The notes: generated by a model from the letters alone, not told the origin. Shown: positions 19,065 to 28,391, counted from the stretch's first letter. The stretch is DNA of 64,000 bases from Pragia fontium DSM 5563 = ATCC 49100 (GCF_900112475.1 NZ_FOLW01000002.1:62001-126000); one strand, 5' to 3'. Made by a program: numbers and translations.

Positions 19065-21134
19065 ATGGCATTTATTGATCCAGAATTAAATAAACTTGGT
19101 AATGAGAGCGCCAACTTATCAGGAAAGTATATCTCATTAGGAGATGGACTGGTCGAGGCTGCTAATAGGCTGTCTTTGCCTATTGCTCGTTGGGAGTGGC
19201 AGCATAGCTCAGAGCAGCTATCATCAAATGCCCAACCAGAAGTTTGGTTTGAGCAGGCAAAGAAAATTTTGGATGTTGAAGCAATATTCTGTAGCCCGGA
19301 TCATCAGATTCTGAATGGCGCGGTGTATCTGATTGAGACTAATAATGGCTGGTTAGTATTGCAAGCGGGAAGAGAGAGACAGCTTAAAACACCAGAAGGA
19401 CAACTTTTATCATTAGCTGAAAGTCGTGCCTGGCGTATTGTCCCGCTAGAAAAAGAACGTTTATTAAGCTGGCGTTCTTTATTCAAGCTGGGAGAGCAAG
19501 AAGGGCGAATTGTGACTCGTTTATTGTGGTCAACATTGATTATTAACCTTCTGGCTATCGTTATGCCACTTTACTTAAATGCCATTTATGATCGGATAAT
19601 TCCGGGGCATGCGGATGCTTCGCTCTGGACATTATCCATTGTTGTGTTGCTGGCTTTAGCTGTTGAATACGTCTTTCGTATGGAAAGAGTTAAAACCGGT
19701 TGCCATTTTTTAACCTCAATGCAGCAACGGCTCGAACCCGGTTTAATCCGCGATCTTATCCATGTCACGCCAACTCAAGACAATCGCTGGGGCAGAAACG
19801 TCTTAGAAGCGATGAATAACTGGAATCGCTTTCGTATGCAATGTCTGGGGTTATTTTCGAGTTCTGCCCTCGATTTAGCCTTCTGTATTATCTATTTCGT
19901 AGCCATTGCGGCGATTGCCGGTTGGCTCGTTCTGGTACCGCTGTTTATTTTTATATGTGCCATTATTCGTGTTGTGGTTTTCCATAGGGAAAGCGAGAAG
20001 ATTCCAACCATTCAGGCCCAGGTTCCTTTCTCTACCGGGATGTTAGAGAACTATCAAGCGACGGTTGCTTATCAAAATGCGTCTTTACGCTTTCTTTGTG
20101 CTAATGAAAAAGCGCAACAGGCAGAACAGGCTCGTTTTATTGCTCAGAATAGATGTAGTGCCTCGTTGTTAGCGCTGATGAATATTCAAACTGTATTGGC
20201 GGTTATCGGTGCATTTTATTTGGTGCAACTCGGTGGTATGTCTCCTGCCGGATTATTTGCAACTATCATTATCGCCGGTCGTCTTGGACAACCTATATTT
20301 TCTCTGATGCATCTGTTGCCAAATGTGCAGCAAATGCGCCGGTCAATGCGAGAAACTAATCGGTTGTTACAAGAGCGAAATCAAGAGTCTGATACTAACC
20401 TTATGGGATACCACGGCCCGCAAAATGGTTGGGGCGTTTCACAGTTGGAGTTCAAATATCATTCTGCGTTACCCTTGGTTAGTCAGCTCAATTTTAACAT
20501 TGGACCTAAAGAGAAAGTTGCTATTGTCGGCGGCGCGGGGGCAGGAAAAAGTACCGTATTGAAATTATTGATGGGTATTTTATCTCCGGTTGGCGGTCAT
20601 GTTACATGGAATGGATTGCTGTTATCCGCAGATACTGTTAATTCAATGCGTAATAGCGTTCATTATTCCTGGCAGGATAGTGACATTATTGGTGATACAT
20701 TATACGAGTATTTATCTTTAGATAATGCGATTACCAATAATCCGGAAGCCATTCTGAATATTTTAAAGCGGGTTAATTTAACCAATTTACTGCCTTTTCT
20801 TAATCAAGGGCTAAATACTCAGTGGAAAAATCTGGCAGTACCGTTAACGGCTTTACAAAGACAGCAGCTGTCACTGGCTCGGTTATTATTGTCACAGCGT
20901 AAGTTTTGTATATTAGATAATCCCAGTGCCCATTTGGATGCGGCTTCTGAATTAGTGCTTATTGAACAGCTAAAAGAAAGAGTTGAAGCCGGTGAAGGAT
21001 TTCTGATTGCAACGGATAGAGCTAATTTAGTTTCCTTAGCCGATCGCGTTATTATGTTGAGCTCCGGAAATGTTATATTTGATGGTAATAGAAGTGATTT
21101 CAGTGCGTTTTTACAGGCCAGAAGAGATAACTGA
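19065..21134 (+). CDS. Type I secretion ABC transporter with degenerate nucleotide-binding domain
   Basis: The 689 residues match the length of SiiF/HlyB-type exporters. Residues 1-130 are a peptidase-C39-like domain without a catalytic cysteine, 150-420 the transmembrane region and 455-689 the nucleotide-binding domain. Walker A is intact (GGAGAGKST, Lys495) and a Q-loop Gln is present (SWQDSD). However, the signature LSGGQ is LTALQ (594-598), the Walker B glutamate is Asn (CILDNPSAHLD, Asn619), and the H-loop His is Asp (IATDRAN, Asp651). In a homodimer both ATP sites would be affected. It is last in the operon and is followed by a strong terminator. The expected role is export of the two adhesins; normal ATPase activity is doubtful. 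Confidence 0.85.
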   Translation: MAFIDPELNKLGNESANLSGKYISLGDGLVEAANRLSLPIARWEWQHSSEQLSSNAQPEVWFEQAKKILDVEAIFCSPDHQILNGAVYLIETNNGWLVLQAGRERQLKTPEGQLLSLAESRAWRIVPLEKERLLSWRSLFKLGEQEGRIVTRLLWSTLIINLLAIVMPLYLNAIYDRIIPGHADASLWTLSIVVLLALAVEYVFRMERVKTGCHFLTSMQQRLEPGLIRDLIHVTPTQDNRWGRNVLEAMNNWNRFRMQCLGLFSSSALDLAFCIIYFVAIAAIAGWLVLVPLFIFICAIIRVVVFHRESEKIPTIQAQVPFSTGMLENYQATVAYQNASLRFLCANEKAQQAEQARFIAQNRCSASLLALMNIQTVLAVIGAFYLVQLGGMSPAGLFATIIIAGRLGQPIFSLMHLLPNVQQMRRSMRETNRLLQERNQESDTNLMGYHGPQNGWGVSQLEFKYHSALPLVSQLNFNIGPKEKVAIVGGAGAGKSTVLKLLMGILSPVGGHVTWNGLLLSADTVNSMRNSVHYSWQDSDIIGDTLYEYLSLDNAITNNPEAILNILKRVNLTNLLPFLNQGLNTQWKNLAVPLTALQRQQLSLARLLLSQRKFCILDNPSAHLDAASELVLIEQLKERVEAGEGFLIATDRANLVSLADRVIMLSSGNVIFDGNRSDFSAFLQARRDN

Positions 21135-21170
21135 GCCTGATTTTTAATTCCCTTTATAATATTATTGATA

Positions 21171-21207
21171 AAGGTCAGGCTAATAAGAATAGCCTGACCT
21201 TTTTTAT
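21171..21207 (+). terminator. Rho-independent terminator of the secretion operon
   Basis: A perfect stem, AAGGTCAGGCTA paired with TAGCCTGACCTT, is followed by six T residues, 37 bases after the ABC transporter stop codon. Confidence 0.9.
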
Positions 21208-21625
21208 TGATAATTCCTATCTTTTAAAACCTAATCTTAACAATAATTATCTTTTTCTATTTTAAACTCGTGTTTCTTGAGTGTTAAAACTTTGTTTTTT
21301 AGAAATTTGATACAAATCAAACAGATCTGTAACTTGTTAATTATTGGCGTAAAAACATTATTTAATAAATCAATCTGGACTCAAAATCTAATTTTTTGTT
21401 GAAAATTGGTTTTTTTATCTGTAGTTTATGGTTTTCTTCATTAAGGTTTATTCTTTGGTTTTTAACAATATAATCAAAAAATCGATATGGATGTTAATGG
21501 TTATTAATCGGGTTATTTTTATTAATGAGTTTTGTTTTTATATTTTAAGTAAAAATCAGGCCTTTTGATTTTTTATAACGATGATAAACCGATTGTGAGA
21601 AATTTTTATCAGGTGAAATTACATT
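21208..21625. other. AT-rich promoter region of the membrane regulator
   Basis: About 420 bases of very AT-rich DNA with T-tracts and no open reading frame worth calling. It should hold the promoter of the regulator gene at 21626 and has the character of an H-NS-bound region. No specific site could be assigned. Confidence 0.4.
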
Positions 21626-22483
21626 ATGATATATCTAATAAATAATAATATTGTTTATAATACTGAAGATAGAACCTTAGTTATGCAGCAAGACGACATG
21701 TCAACCGTCATGTTATCTAATTCATCTAATAGATTGCTTTATGAATTGCTATATAACTATGGACAAACGGTTTCTCGCGATACGCTATTTCAGAATGTAT
21801 GGGATAATCATGGTCTGGTTTCATCAAATAGTAATTTAAATCATTATATTAGTCAGCTAAGAAAGAACCTTATTTCTTTTGGCTTATCGGATAAAATCAT
21901 CATTACGATTCCTAAGGTCGGTTTCAAATTTAGTGAAAAAATTCCGGTTATGATTCTGGACAGTGGTGGTGAAACACCGCGAGCAGAAAATGAAACTGAT
22001 AGATTAGAATCAATTGATTTACAGCTTAATAAATTAACCTCTGAAATATTAGTTGAAACGCAAATTCGACATGAAGAGGTTGATGAGCCTTTACCCCTAA
22101 AAGTGGATGAGACACCTAACATTCATAATAATGAGGTGACTAAGGCAAGGTTTAAATGGCCTGGTAAAATATTTTATATTTCCCTGCTACTTTTAGCTTT
22201 AATTTCTGCGGTGACTATAGCTTTTTTTGCTATGGAACATAAGAAAAGCAATAGTGGTTTGTTTTTGTCTGCAAAAAGCATCTGTCCTATATATACCTTT
22301 TATCCATTATCTACAGATGAAAAAGTAAAAATGGTTGATAACGTTGATGCGATACTGAAAGAAAATAATATTTCCTGCGGAAAAGAAAAGTTTGTTATGG
22401 TTCATTATAATAGCCAGATATTAATATCCCTTTGTTCAGTAAAAGGTGAACGAACATTCTCTTGTTCTAAGATTAAATTTTGA
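21626..22483 (+). CDS. ToxR/CadC-type membrane-anchored winged-helix regulator
   Basis: The 285-residue protein has an OmpR/ToxR-type winged-helix DNA-binding domain at about 5-110. It includes NRLLYELLYNYGQTVSRDTLFQNVW and the recognition and wing region NLNHYISQLRKNLISFGLSDKIIITIPKVGFKF. No receiver domain precedes it. A linker runs to about 178, one membrane segment lies at about 182-205 (IFYISLLLLALISAVTIAFF), and a short periplasmic tail has three or four cysteines. Such proteins bind DNA while anchored in the inner membrane and respond to signals outside it. The gene follows the secretion operon after a terminator and is a good candidate regulator of the adhesins. This is inference from position. 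A paralogous architecture appears at 59159-59968. Confidence 0.82.
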   Translation: MIYLINNNIVYNTEDRTLVMQQDDMSTVMLSNSSNRLLYELLYNYGQTVSRDTLFQNVWDNHGLVSSNSNLNHYISQLRKNLISFGLSDKIIITIPKVGFKFSEKIPVMILDSGGETPRAENETDRLESIDLQLNKLTSEILVETQIRHEEVDEPLPLKVDETPNIHNNEVTKARFKWPGKIFYISLLLLALISAVTIAFFAMEHKKSNSGLFLSAKSICPIYTFYPLSTDEKVKMVDNVDAILKENNISCGKEKFVMVHYNSQILISLCSVKGERTFSCSKIKF

Positions 22484-22534
22484 TATCAATTGTTGTTTAG
22501 CCTTTTTTATTGAAGGACCATGTGGATGGTTGAG

Positions 22535-22568
22535 TTAAGGCCCCTTTGTAAAAAGGGGCCTTAATTTA
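22535..22568 (+). terminator. Terminator after the membrane regulator
   Basis: A perfect inverted repeat TTAAGGCCCCTTT/AAAGGGGCCTTAA stands in AT-rich DNA 50 bases after the regulator stop codon. The T-run is weak on both strands. Confidence 0.7.
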
Positions 22569-22955
22569 TCTCTGATTGTTATTATATTTAACGGATATAA
22601 CCCTTTAATATCACTTTGTTTTTATCAAATGTTGCTGCATTCTTTGATTTTAGTTTAAAAATAACATTAATTATTATTTTTTGAAATAATCATCTGCCTT
22701 GTTTTTGTTTATGGTGGTAAAAACTATATAACGGTGATATTTAGATTAAGCTTTTTTTTAGTGAAAATTGCCTATTATAATTAAGTGGTGCGGAGATTGA
22801 CTCTCTATCATCGTTATTTTGATGATGGTTTAAATAATTATTTCTAGTTTCTATCTCCGCGGTTAATAATCAAAATTATTAAATAAAATAGTTGTGATTT
22901 TTACCAGTGGCCATTGGCTGATTTTATTAATTTAAAAATAGAAGGGTTTAATAAA
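22569..22955. other. AT-rich intergenic region with a long-range inverted repeat
   Basis: No gene seen apart from the leader of the next small gene. GCGGAGAT (22790-22797) pairs with ATCTCCGC (22853-22860), and inside that lies ATCATC (22807-22812) with GATGAT (22821-22826). This could be a leader RNA structure or the remains of a small element. Confidence 0.4.
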
Positions 22956-23192
22956 ATGAGAGTGAATAAAACTCCTTGTAGATTTTGTGGGGAAGTTGAA
23001 GGTGTGCGTAAACATGGCAGCGGTAAGTCGACAAAAATTCAACGTTATTATTGTACTCATTGTGCGAAAACATTTCAGGCAAAGTATATTTATAACATAA
23101 TTCAACCAGACGTATCTTCATCGGATGTAGTGAATAAAACACGTTATTCTTCAACTAATTCAGTGAACTCATCGACAATGATGAATAATTAA
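22956..23192 (+). CDS. Small zinc-ribbon protein resembling the N-terminus of IS1 InsA
   Basis: A 78-residue protein. CRFCGEVEGVRKHGSGKSTKIQRYYCTHCAKTFQ has two CxxC pairs separated by about 20 residues. This is the layout of the zinc ribbon at the N-terminus of IS1 InsA and related transposase-associated DNA-binding domains. The ATG at 22956 is preferred over the upstream TTG at 22914 because GAAGGG at 22941-22946 is well placed for it. The C-terminal 30 residues are Ser/Asn-rich and look disordered. There is no InsB-like partner and no IS end is recognisable. It may be a remnant or a captured DNA-binding domain. Function unknown. Confidence 0.6.
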   Translation: MRVNKTPCRFCGEVEGVRKHGSGKSTKIQRYYCTHCAKTFQAKYIYNIIQPDVSSSDVVNKTRYSSTNSVNSSTMMNN

Positions 23193-23294
23193 AAATATCA
23201 TTTTGAAGAATACGTTATTTCTACAGCTTATGATTTTAACTAAAAATCATTCAGAGAAGATCGGCTATTCGTTTGACTTTGAATGATTTTATGA

Positions 23295-23369
23295 TGGTGT
23301 CCCCTGCAGGAATCGAACCTGCAACTAGCCCTTAGGAGGGGCTCGTTATATCCATTTAACTAAGGGGAC
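23295..23369 (-). tRNA. argW: tRNA-Arg (CCU)
   Basis: On the minus strand this 75-base tRNA begins GTCCCCTTAGTTAAATGG and ends with an encoded CCA. The anticodon loop lies in GCCCCTCCTAAGGGC, giving CCT, which reads AGG. It is nearly the same as E. coli argW, which is also near mlaA and is a known prophage and island integration site (CPS-53 in K-12). Confidence 0.95.
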
Positions 23370-23653
23370 ATCTAAGATTTTGCAGTATACCTGCTTTTAT
23401 CATGATATCCAGCGGACGGGGGCGTGTTTGTGCAACTTGTAACCGATTTTCTGCAAAATATTTCCGGTCATTCATTGGCGATTAAATATTGTCGATGAAT
23501 TTTACATTCCATTCGGTTTCTCGTTTCTGTTTTGATCTGAATTCTATATTTACTCATAAATAGGTATGTGTCGGGCAGGCGTCACGCTACGAGCGAGCGA
23601 AATGCTGTGATATGATAATGGCAAGATTCATTATTCAAGCCATGTATAAAACG

Positions 23654-24280
23654 ATGCTGGAAGTGCAAGGACTAAATTGTATCCGTGATGAGAGAGCTCT
23701 GTTTACAGAGCTAAGTTTCGTTATACATTCCGGTGAACTGGTACAGATTGAAGGGCCGAATGGCGCAGGGAAAACCAGTTTATTACGAATATTGGCAGGG
23801 TTAGCCAGCGCTGATGGCGGTGAAGTGTTATGGCAGGGCAACTCGATTTACCGTAACCGTGACAGTTTCAATCAATCCCTCTTATATATTGGTCATCATG
23901 CTGGTGTAAAAGCCGTGCTTACTCCATTTGAAAACCTCTCTTTTTTTCAGCAGGCAACCAGTGAGAAAAATAGCGATGCTATTTGGCAGGCTTTATCTCA
24001 AGTTGGATTAGTCGGTTATGAAGATGTCCCTGTTGCTCAACTCTCTGCCGGACAACATCGTCGGGTAGCTTTAGCACGTTTGTGGCTGAGTGACGCACCA
24101 CTATGGATTTTGGATGAACCGCTGACTGCAATTGATAAACAAGGGGTTGCATATCTAACTCAATTGTTTGAGCAGCATGCGGAAAAGGGCGGCATTGTGA
24201 TATTAACCACCCATCAGGACATGATGAGTTCGCGTTGTCCGATCCGTAAAATTAAACTTGATGGCGGGGTGTGGCGCTGA
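23654..24280 (+). CDS. ccmA: Cytochrome c maturation ATP-binding protein CcmA
   Basis: ATPase subunit of the CcmABCD complex, which releases heme-loaded CcmE at the inner membrane. The sequence [22 protein letters not shown] matches the E. coli N-terminus, so the ATG at 23654 is preferred; in-frame starts at 23612 and 23642 exist but extend past the family start. Walker A is GPNGAGKTS, the signature is [16 protein letters not shown] and Walker B is [12 protein letters not shown]. It is the first gene of a nine-gene operon running to 30638 with overlapping or nearly overlapping genes. The stop TGA overlaps the ccmB ATG (TGATG). Confidence 0.95.
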   Translation: MLEVQGLNCIRDERALFTELSFVIHSGELVQIEGPNGAGKTSLLRILAGLASADGGEVLWQGNSIYRNRDSFNQSLLYIGHHAGVKAVLTPFENLSFFQQATSEKNSDAIWQALSQVGLVGYEDVPVAQLSAGQHRRVALARLWLSDAPLWILDEPLTAIDKQGVAYLTQLFEQHAEKGGIVILTTHQDMMSSRCPIRKIKLDGGVWR

Positions 24281-24939
24281 TGTTTTTCGCTATTTTACAT
24301 CGTGAGTTGAAAATCGCCTTTCGTAAGGGCGCGGAGATTATCAATCCACTTTGGTTTTTCCTAATTGTAATCACGCTCTTTCCATTAAGTATTGGTCCTG
24401 AACCTCAGCTACTTTCACGGATTGCTCCGGGTATCGTTTGGGTTGCGGCACTGTTGGCCTCTTTGCTCTCGTTGGAACGTTTACTACGGGATGATTTTCT
24501 TGATGGTTCTCTGGAGCAACTGATGTTGCTACCTGTGCCATTACCGATGACTATTCTAGCGAAAGTATGTGCTCACTGGTTATTAACCGGTTTGCCGCTC
24601 ATTATTTTGTCGCCGTTGGTCGCGCTACTATTGTCATTTGACTTTGCTACCTGGAAAGCGGTGACGTTGACCCTGCTGTTAGGCACGCCAACCTTAAGCT
24701 TTATTGGTGCGATTGGTGTATCGTTAACCGTCGGGTTGCGTAAAGGCGGGGTGTTGCTTAGTTTGCTGATTTTACCGTTATATATTCCCGTATTGATTTT
24801 TGCCACATCAGCGATTGATGCTGCATCGATGGCGCTGCCAATCAATGGCTATTTAGCAATTTTGGGGGCGATTTTGGCCGGAACGGCAACCTTGGCTCCT
24901 TTTGCGGCTTCATCCGCTTTGCGGGTAAGCGTGCAGTAA
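24280..24939 (+). CDS. ccmB: Heme exporter/cytochrome c maturation protein CcmB
   Basis: Inner membrane partner of CcmA and CcmC. The 219 residues contain six predicted membrane segments and the conserved NPLWFFLIVITLFPLSIGPEP and DGSLEQLMLLP motifs found in E. coli CcmB. The ATG at 24280 overlaps the ccmA stop by one base, which is better than the GTG nine bases upstream. It works with CcmA to free holo-CcmE from the CcmC complex. Confidence 0.96.
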   Translation: MFFAILHRELKIAFRKGAEIINPLWFFLIVITLFPLSIGPEPQLLSRIAPGIVWVAALLASLLSLERLLRDDFLDGSLEQLMLLPVPLPMTILAKVCAHWLLTGLPLIILSPLVALLLSFDFATWKAVTLTLLLGTPTLSFIGAIGVSLTVGLRKGGVLLSLLILPLYIPVLIFATSAIDAASMALPINGYLAILGAILAGTATLAPFAASSALRVSVQ

Positions 24940-24986
24940 CAGAAAAAACATAATTTTAATGATATTTCAATGTGAGCATAACGACT

Positions 24987-25721
24987 ATGTGGAAGTGGCT
25001 ACATTCCCTGGCAAAACCTGAGACGCTGTATCATCTCTGCGGTAAATTTATTCCTTGGTTGGCTATTGCGGGTACGCTGTTCCTGCTTGGCGGATGGATA
25101 TGGGGATTTGGTTTTGCCCCTTCTGATTATCAGCAAGGGGACAGTTTTCGGATTATTTACATCCATGTTCCGGCTGCCATATGGTCTATGGGAATTTATG
25201 GTTCGATGGCCATCGCTGCGTTTATTGGCCTGATATGGCAAATGAAATCCGCTGATATGGTGGCATCGGCTATGGCGCCAGTGGGGGCCGTGTTTACTTT
25301 TATCGCATTAGCAACCGGGTCCGCATGGGGTAAGCCGATGTGGGGGACTTGGTGGGTGTGGGATGCGCGTTTAACCTCTGAGCTGGTGCTACTGTTTTTA
25401 TATCTTGGGGCCATTGCTTTATATAATGCTTTTGAAGATCGTCGTCTTGCAGGACGTGCCGCAGGGATTTTGGTATTGGTCGGTGTTGTGAATTTACCGA
25501 TTATCCATTTCTCTGTAGAGTGGTGGAATACGCTGCATCAGGGCTCGACTAATATGCAGCAGACCGTTGATCCAAGCATGCGAACGCCATTGAGATTGTC
25601 TATTTTTGGTTATTTGTTCTTTTTTATCACCCTAACCCTGATGCGGTTACGTAATTTGATTCTTATCCACGACCGCCAGAAACCTTGGGTTGAGTCACTG
25701 GTCAGTAAGGGAGAGCGTTAA
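24987..25721 (+). CDS. ccmC: Heme-handling protein CcmC
   Basis: Inner membrane protein that attaches heme to CcmE. The 244 residues have six membrane segments and the tryptophan-rich WGKPMWGTWWVWDARLTSEL motif with flanking histidines (YIHVPAAIWSMG, HFSVEWWNTLHQG) that bind heme. The start at ATG 24987 gives MWKWLHSLAKPE, which matches E. coli MWKTLHQLA; the GTG at 24972 is less likely. Its stop overlaps the ccmD start (TAATG). The gap of 47 bases after ccmB is the largest inside the first half of the operon. Confidence 0.96.
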   Translation: MWKWLHSLAKPETLYHLCGKFIPWLAIAGTLFLLGGWIWGFGFAPSDYQQGDSFRIIYIHVPAAIWSMGIYGSMAIAAFIGLIWQMKSADMVASAMAPVGAVFTFIALATGSAWGKPMWGTWWVWDARLTSELVLLFLYLGAIALYNAFEDRRLAGRAAGILVLVGVVNLPIIHFSVEWWNTLHQGSTNMQQTVDPSMRTPLRLSIFGYLFFFITLTLMRLRNLILIHDRQKPWVESLVSKGER

Positions 25722-25936
25722 TGACACCGGCATTTTCTTCATGGCAGGATTTTTTTGCGATGGGCGGTTATGGCTTTTTCGTCTGGCTGGCCGTAGCGGC
25801 AACCTTGATTCCTTTATTGGCACTGGTTTGGCATACCCGCTGGCAGCGTAAGCAATTACTCACCGAAATCCAGCGTCGTAAATCTCGGGAAGCGCGGATC
25901 GAGAAGGCAAAGAATAAGCAGGGGACTACCTTATGA
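25721..25936 (+). CDS. ccmD: Heme exporter subunit CcmD
   Basis: A 71-residue protein with a single membrane segment ([22 protein letters not shown]) and a basic cytoplasmic tail ([15 protein letters not shown]), as usual for CcmD. It stabilises the CcmC-CcmE interaction and is needed for release of holo-CcmE. It overlaps ccmC by one base and ccmE by four. Confidence 0.93.
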   Translation: MTPAFSSWQDFFAMGGYGFFVWLAVAATLIPLLALVWHTRWQRKQLLTEIQRRKSREARIEKAKNKQGTTL

Positions 25937-26433
25937 ATCCACGTCGCAAGAACCGATTGTTTTTAGCCGTTGCCGTTTTGATCGGTATGGCGCTAACTAT
26001 TTCGCTGGTGCTGTATGCGCTTCGTTCGAATATTGATCTGTTTTATACGCCGGGCGAGATTATTTATGGCAAGGGTGAAGCTAAAATTAAACCTGAGCCG
26101 GGGCAACGACTGCGGATTGGCGGTATGGTGATGCCGGGTTCGGTAAAACGCGATCCAGATACGCTCAAGGTCAGTTTCAAAGTTTATGATGCCCGCGCCG
26201 CTATTGATGTCCACTACGAAGGTATTTTACCTGACTTGTTTCGCGAAGAGCAAAGCGTAGTGGCTCAGGGGGTATTTGAAGAGGGTAATGTGATTGATGC
26301 TAAAGAAGTTCTGGCCAAGCATGATGAAAATTATATGCCACCAGAAGTGGAAGAGGCGATGAAAGAGAATCATCAGCGTCCGGCAGAAAGTTATAAAACC
26401 CAGCCATCTGAATCTCAGGGGAATGGCAAATGA
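25933..26433 (+). CDS. ccmE: Heme chaperone CcmE
   Basis: Periplasmic, membrane-anchored chaperone that binds heme covalently and passes it to CcmF. The 166 residues have an N-terminal anchor at about 9-29, an OB-fold ([24 protein letters not shown]) and the heme-binding motif KHDENYMPP with His130. The tail after that motif is flexible and Pro/Glu/Lys-rich. ATGA overlaps with both neighbours show tight coupling. Confidence 0.97.
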   Translation: MNPRRKNRLFLAVAVLIGMALTISLVLYALRSNIDLFYTPGEIIYGKGEAKIKPEPGQRLRIGGMVMPGSVKRDPDTLKVSFKVYDARAAIDVHYEGILPDLFREEQSVVAQGVFEEGNVIDAKEVLAKHDENYMPPEVEEAMKENHQRPAESYKTQPSESQGNGK

Positions 26434-28391
26434 TTCCTGAAATTGGTAATTTCGCACTGGCGCTGGCTGCTGCGTTGGCATTGCTATTAAGTATTTATCC
26501 GCTTATTGGCGCCTATCAACAGAACTCCCGCATGATGGCGGTGGCTCGGCCATTAACCTATGGTTTATTAGCCACAACGCTCTTGGCATTTGGCTGTTTA
26601 ATGTATGCCTTTATCATCAATGATTTTAGCGTGATATATGTTGCAACCAACTCCAATAGCCAATTACCGGTGTATTTCCGGATGGCGGCAGTATGGGGAG
26701 CCCATGAAGGTTCTTTACTACTGTGGATTGTTTTACTTTCACTGTGGACTGGGGCTGTCGCGGTATTTAGCCGCAAAATGCCGTTGGATGCAGTCGCGCG
26801 GGTTTTATCCGTGTTGGGGATGATCAACGTTGGCTTTCTGCTGTTTGTGATTCTGACCTCTAACCCATTTACTCGCGCTTTACCGATGTTCCCGATAGAT
26901 GGGCGTGACCTTAATCCACTGTTGCAGGATGTTGGCCTGATTTTCCATCCGCCGTTACTGTATATGGGATACGTTGGATTTTCTGTCGCTTTTGCCTTTG
27001 CCATCTCATCCTTGATGGTTGGTCGTCTTGATACGGCTTGGGCTCGTTGGTCTCGTCCATGGACCACTGCCGCATGGATCTTTTTAACCCTGGGTATTGC
27101 TCTGGGTTCATTCTGGGCTTATTACGAGCTGGGATGGGGAGGATGGTGGTTCTGGGATCCGGTGGAGAATGCTTCCCTGATGCCGTGGATTACTGGGACG
27201 GCATTAATGCACTCTCTGGCAGCAACGGAAAAACGTGGCTCCTTCAAAGCATGGACGGTGTTACTGGCGATTATTTCATTTTCTCTTTGTTTGCTGGGTA
27301 CCTTCTTGGTGCGTTCCGGCATTCTGGTTTCGGTTCACTCGTTTGCTTCCGATCCCGCGCGCGGCATGTTTATTCTGGCGTTTCTGGTGGTGGTTATTGG
27401 CGGTTCTTTATTGCTGTATGCGATTAACGGTAGCCGGGTCAGTAAAACCAAAGCGCGCCATGAGTTTTTCTCCCGGGAATCATTTTTACTGGGTAACAAC
27501 ATTCTGCTGATGGCAGCGATGTTGGTGGTGCTATTAGGAACATTATTGCCGCTGGTGCACAAGCAGCTCGGTCTTGGTTCTATTTCAGTCGGTGCACCTT
27601 TCTTTGACACGATGTTTATCTGGTTAATGGTGCCGTTCTCCCTATTGTTAGGCGTCGCCCCTCTGGTGCGCTGGCGTCGTGATGAGCCATCGAAACTGCT
27701 GAAGCGTTTAATTGCCGCGGTGGTTATCACCTTGATTGCTGCTTTTGCTTTACCATGGTTACTACAAGATCGGATCATGATGATGACGGTCTTGGGGCTG
27801 ATGATGGCTATTTGGGTGGTGGTTCTGACGTTGATGGAGCTACATGAACGAGCAACTCATCGTTATGGCTTCTTTAAAGGACTGACTCATCTTTCCCGCA
27901 GCCATTGGGGGATGGTGATTGCTCACCTTGGTGTGGCGGTGACGGTATTTGGTATCGCTTTTAGCCAAAACTATAGCGTGGAAAGAGATGTTCGCATGAA
28001 GGATGGCGATAGCATCATGATTCATGATTACACCTTTACTTTCCGTGATGTACGTGAAATTACCGGGCCTAACTATACCGGTGGTGCCGGAGAAATTGCC
28101 ATTACGCGTAACGGCAAGCCCGAAGCGACGTTACACGCTGAGAAACGCTATTATAAAGTGGCTGGCAGCATGATGACCGAAGCGGCTATTGACGGCGGCT
28201 TCAGCCGGGATCTCTATGCGGCACTGGGCGAGCAGTTAAGTGACGGCGCTTGGGCGGTCAGGATTTACTATAAACCGTTTGTGCGTTGGATATGGTTCGG
28301 TGGCCTGTTTATGGCCTTTGGTGGACTGCTTTGCATCTTGGATCCACGCTATCGTATTAAAAAACAGTCTACCAGCGAGGCAACAGTATGA
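26430..28391 (+). CDS. ccmF: Cytochrome c heme lyase subunit CcmF
   Basis: A large multi-spanning inner membrane protein (653 residues, usual length) that works with CcmH/CcmI to attach heme to apocytochrome c. The WWD domain is present ([19 protein letters not shown]). So are the conserved histidines near [39 protein letters not shown] and the C-terminal periplasmic loop. Four-base overlaps with ccmE and ccmG. Confidence 0.97.
   Translation: MIPEIGNFALALAAALALLLSIYPLIGAYQQNSRMMAVARPLTYGLLATTLLAFGCLMYAFIINDFSVIYVATNSNSQLPVYFRMAAVWGAHEGSLLLWIVLLSLWTGAVAVFSRKMPLDAVARVLSVLGMINVGFLLFVILTSNPFTRALPMFPIDGRDLNPLLQDVGLIFHPPLLYMGYVGFSVAFAFAISSLMVGRLDTAWARWSRPWTTAAWIFLTLGIALGSFWAYYELGWGGWWFWDPVENASLMPWITGTALMHSLAATEKRGSFKAWTVLLAIISFSLCLLGTFLVRSGILVSVHSFASDPARGMFILAFLVVVIGGSLLLYAINGSRVSKTKARHEFFSRESFLLGNNILLMAAMLVVLLGTLLPLVHKQLGLGSISVGAPFFDTMFIWLMVPFSLLLGVAPLVRWRRDEPSKLLKRLIAAVVITLIAAFALPWLLQDRIMMMTVLGLMMAIWVVVLTLMELHERATHRYGFFKGLTHLSRSHWGMVIAHLGVAVTVFGIAFSQNYSVERDVRMKDGDSIMIHDYTFTFRDVREITGPNYTGGAGEIAITRNGKPEATLHAEKRYYKVAGSMMTEAAIDGGFSRDLYAALGEQLSDGAWAVRIYYKPFVRWIWFGGLFMAFGGLLCILDPRYRIKKQSTSEATV

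Noticed and set aside
26558-27067. 169-codon reading frame antisense to ccmF
   Set aside because: It lies completely inside a well-conserved gene on the other strand.
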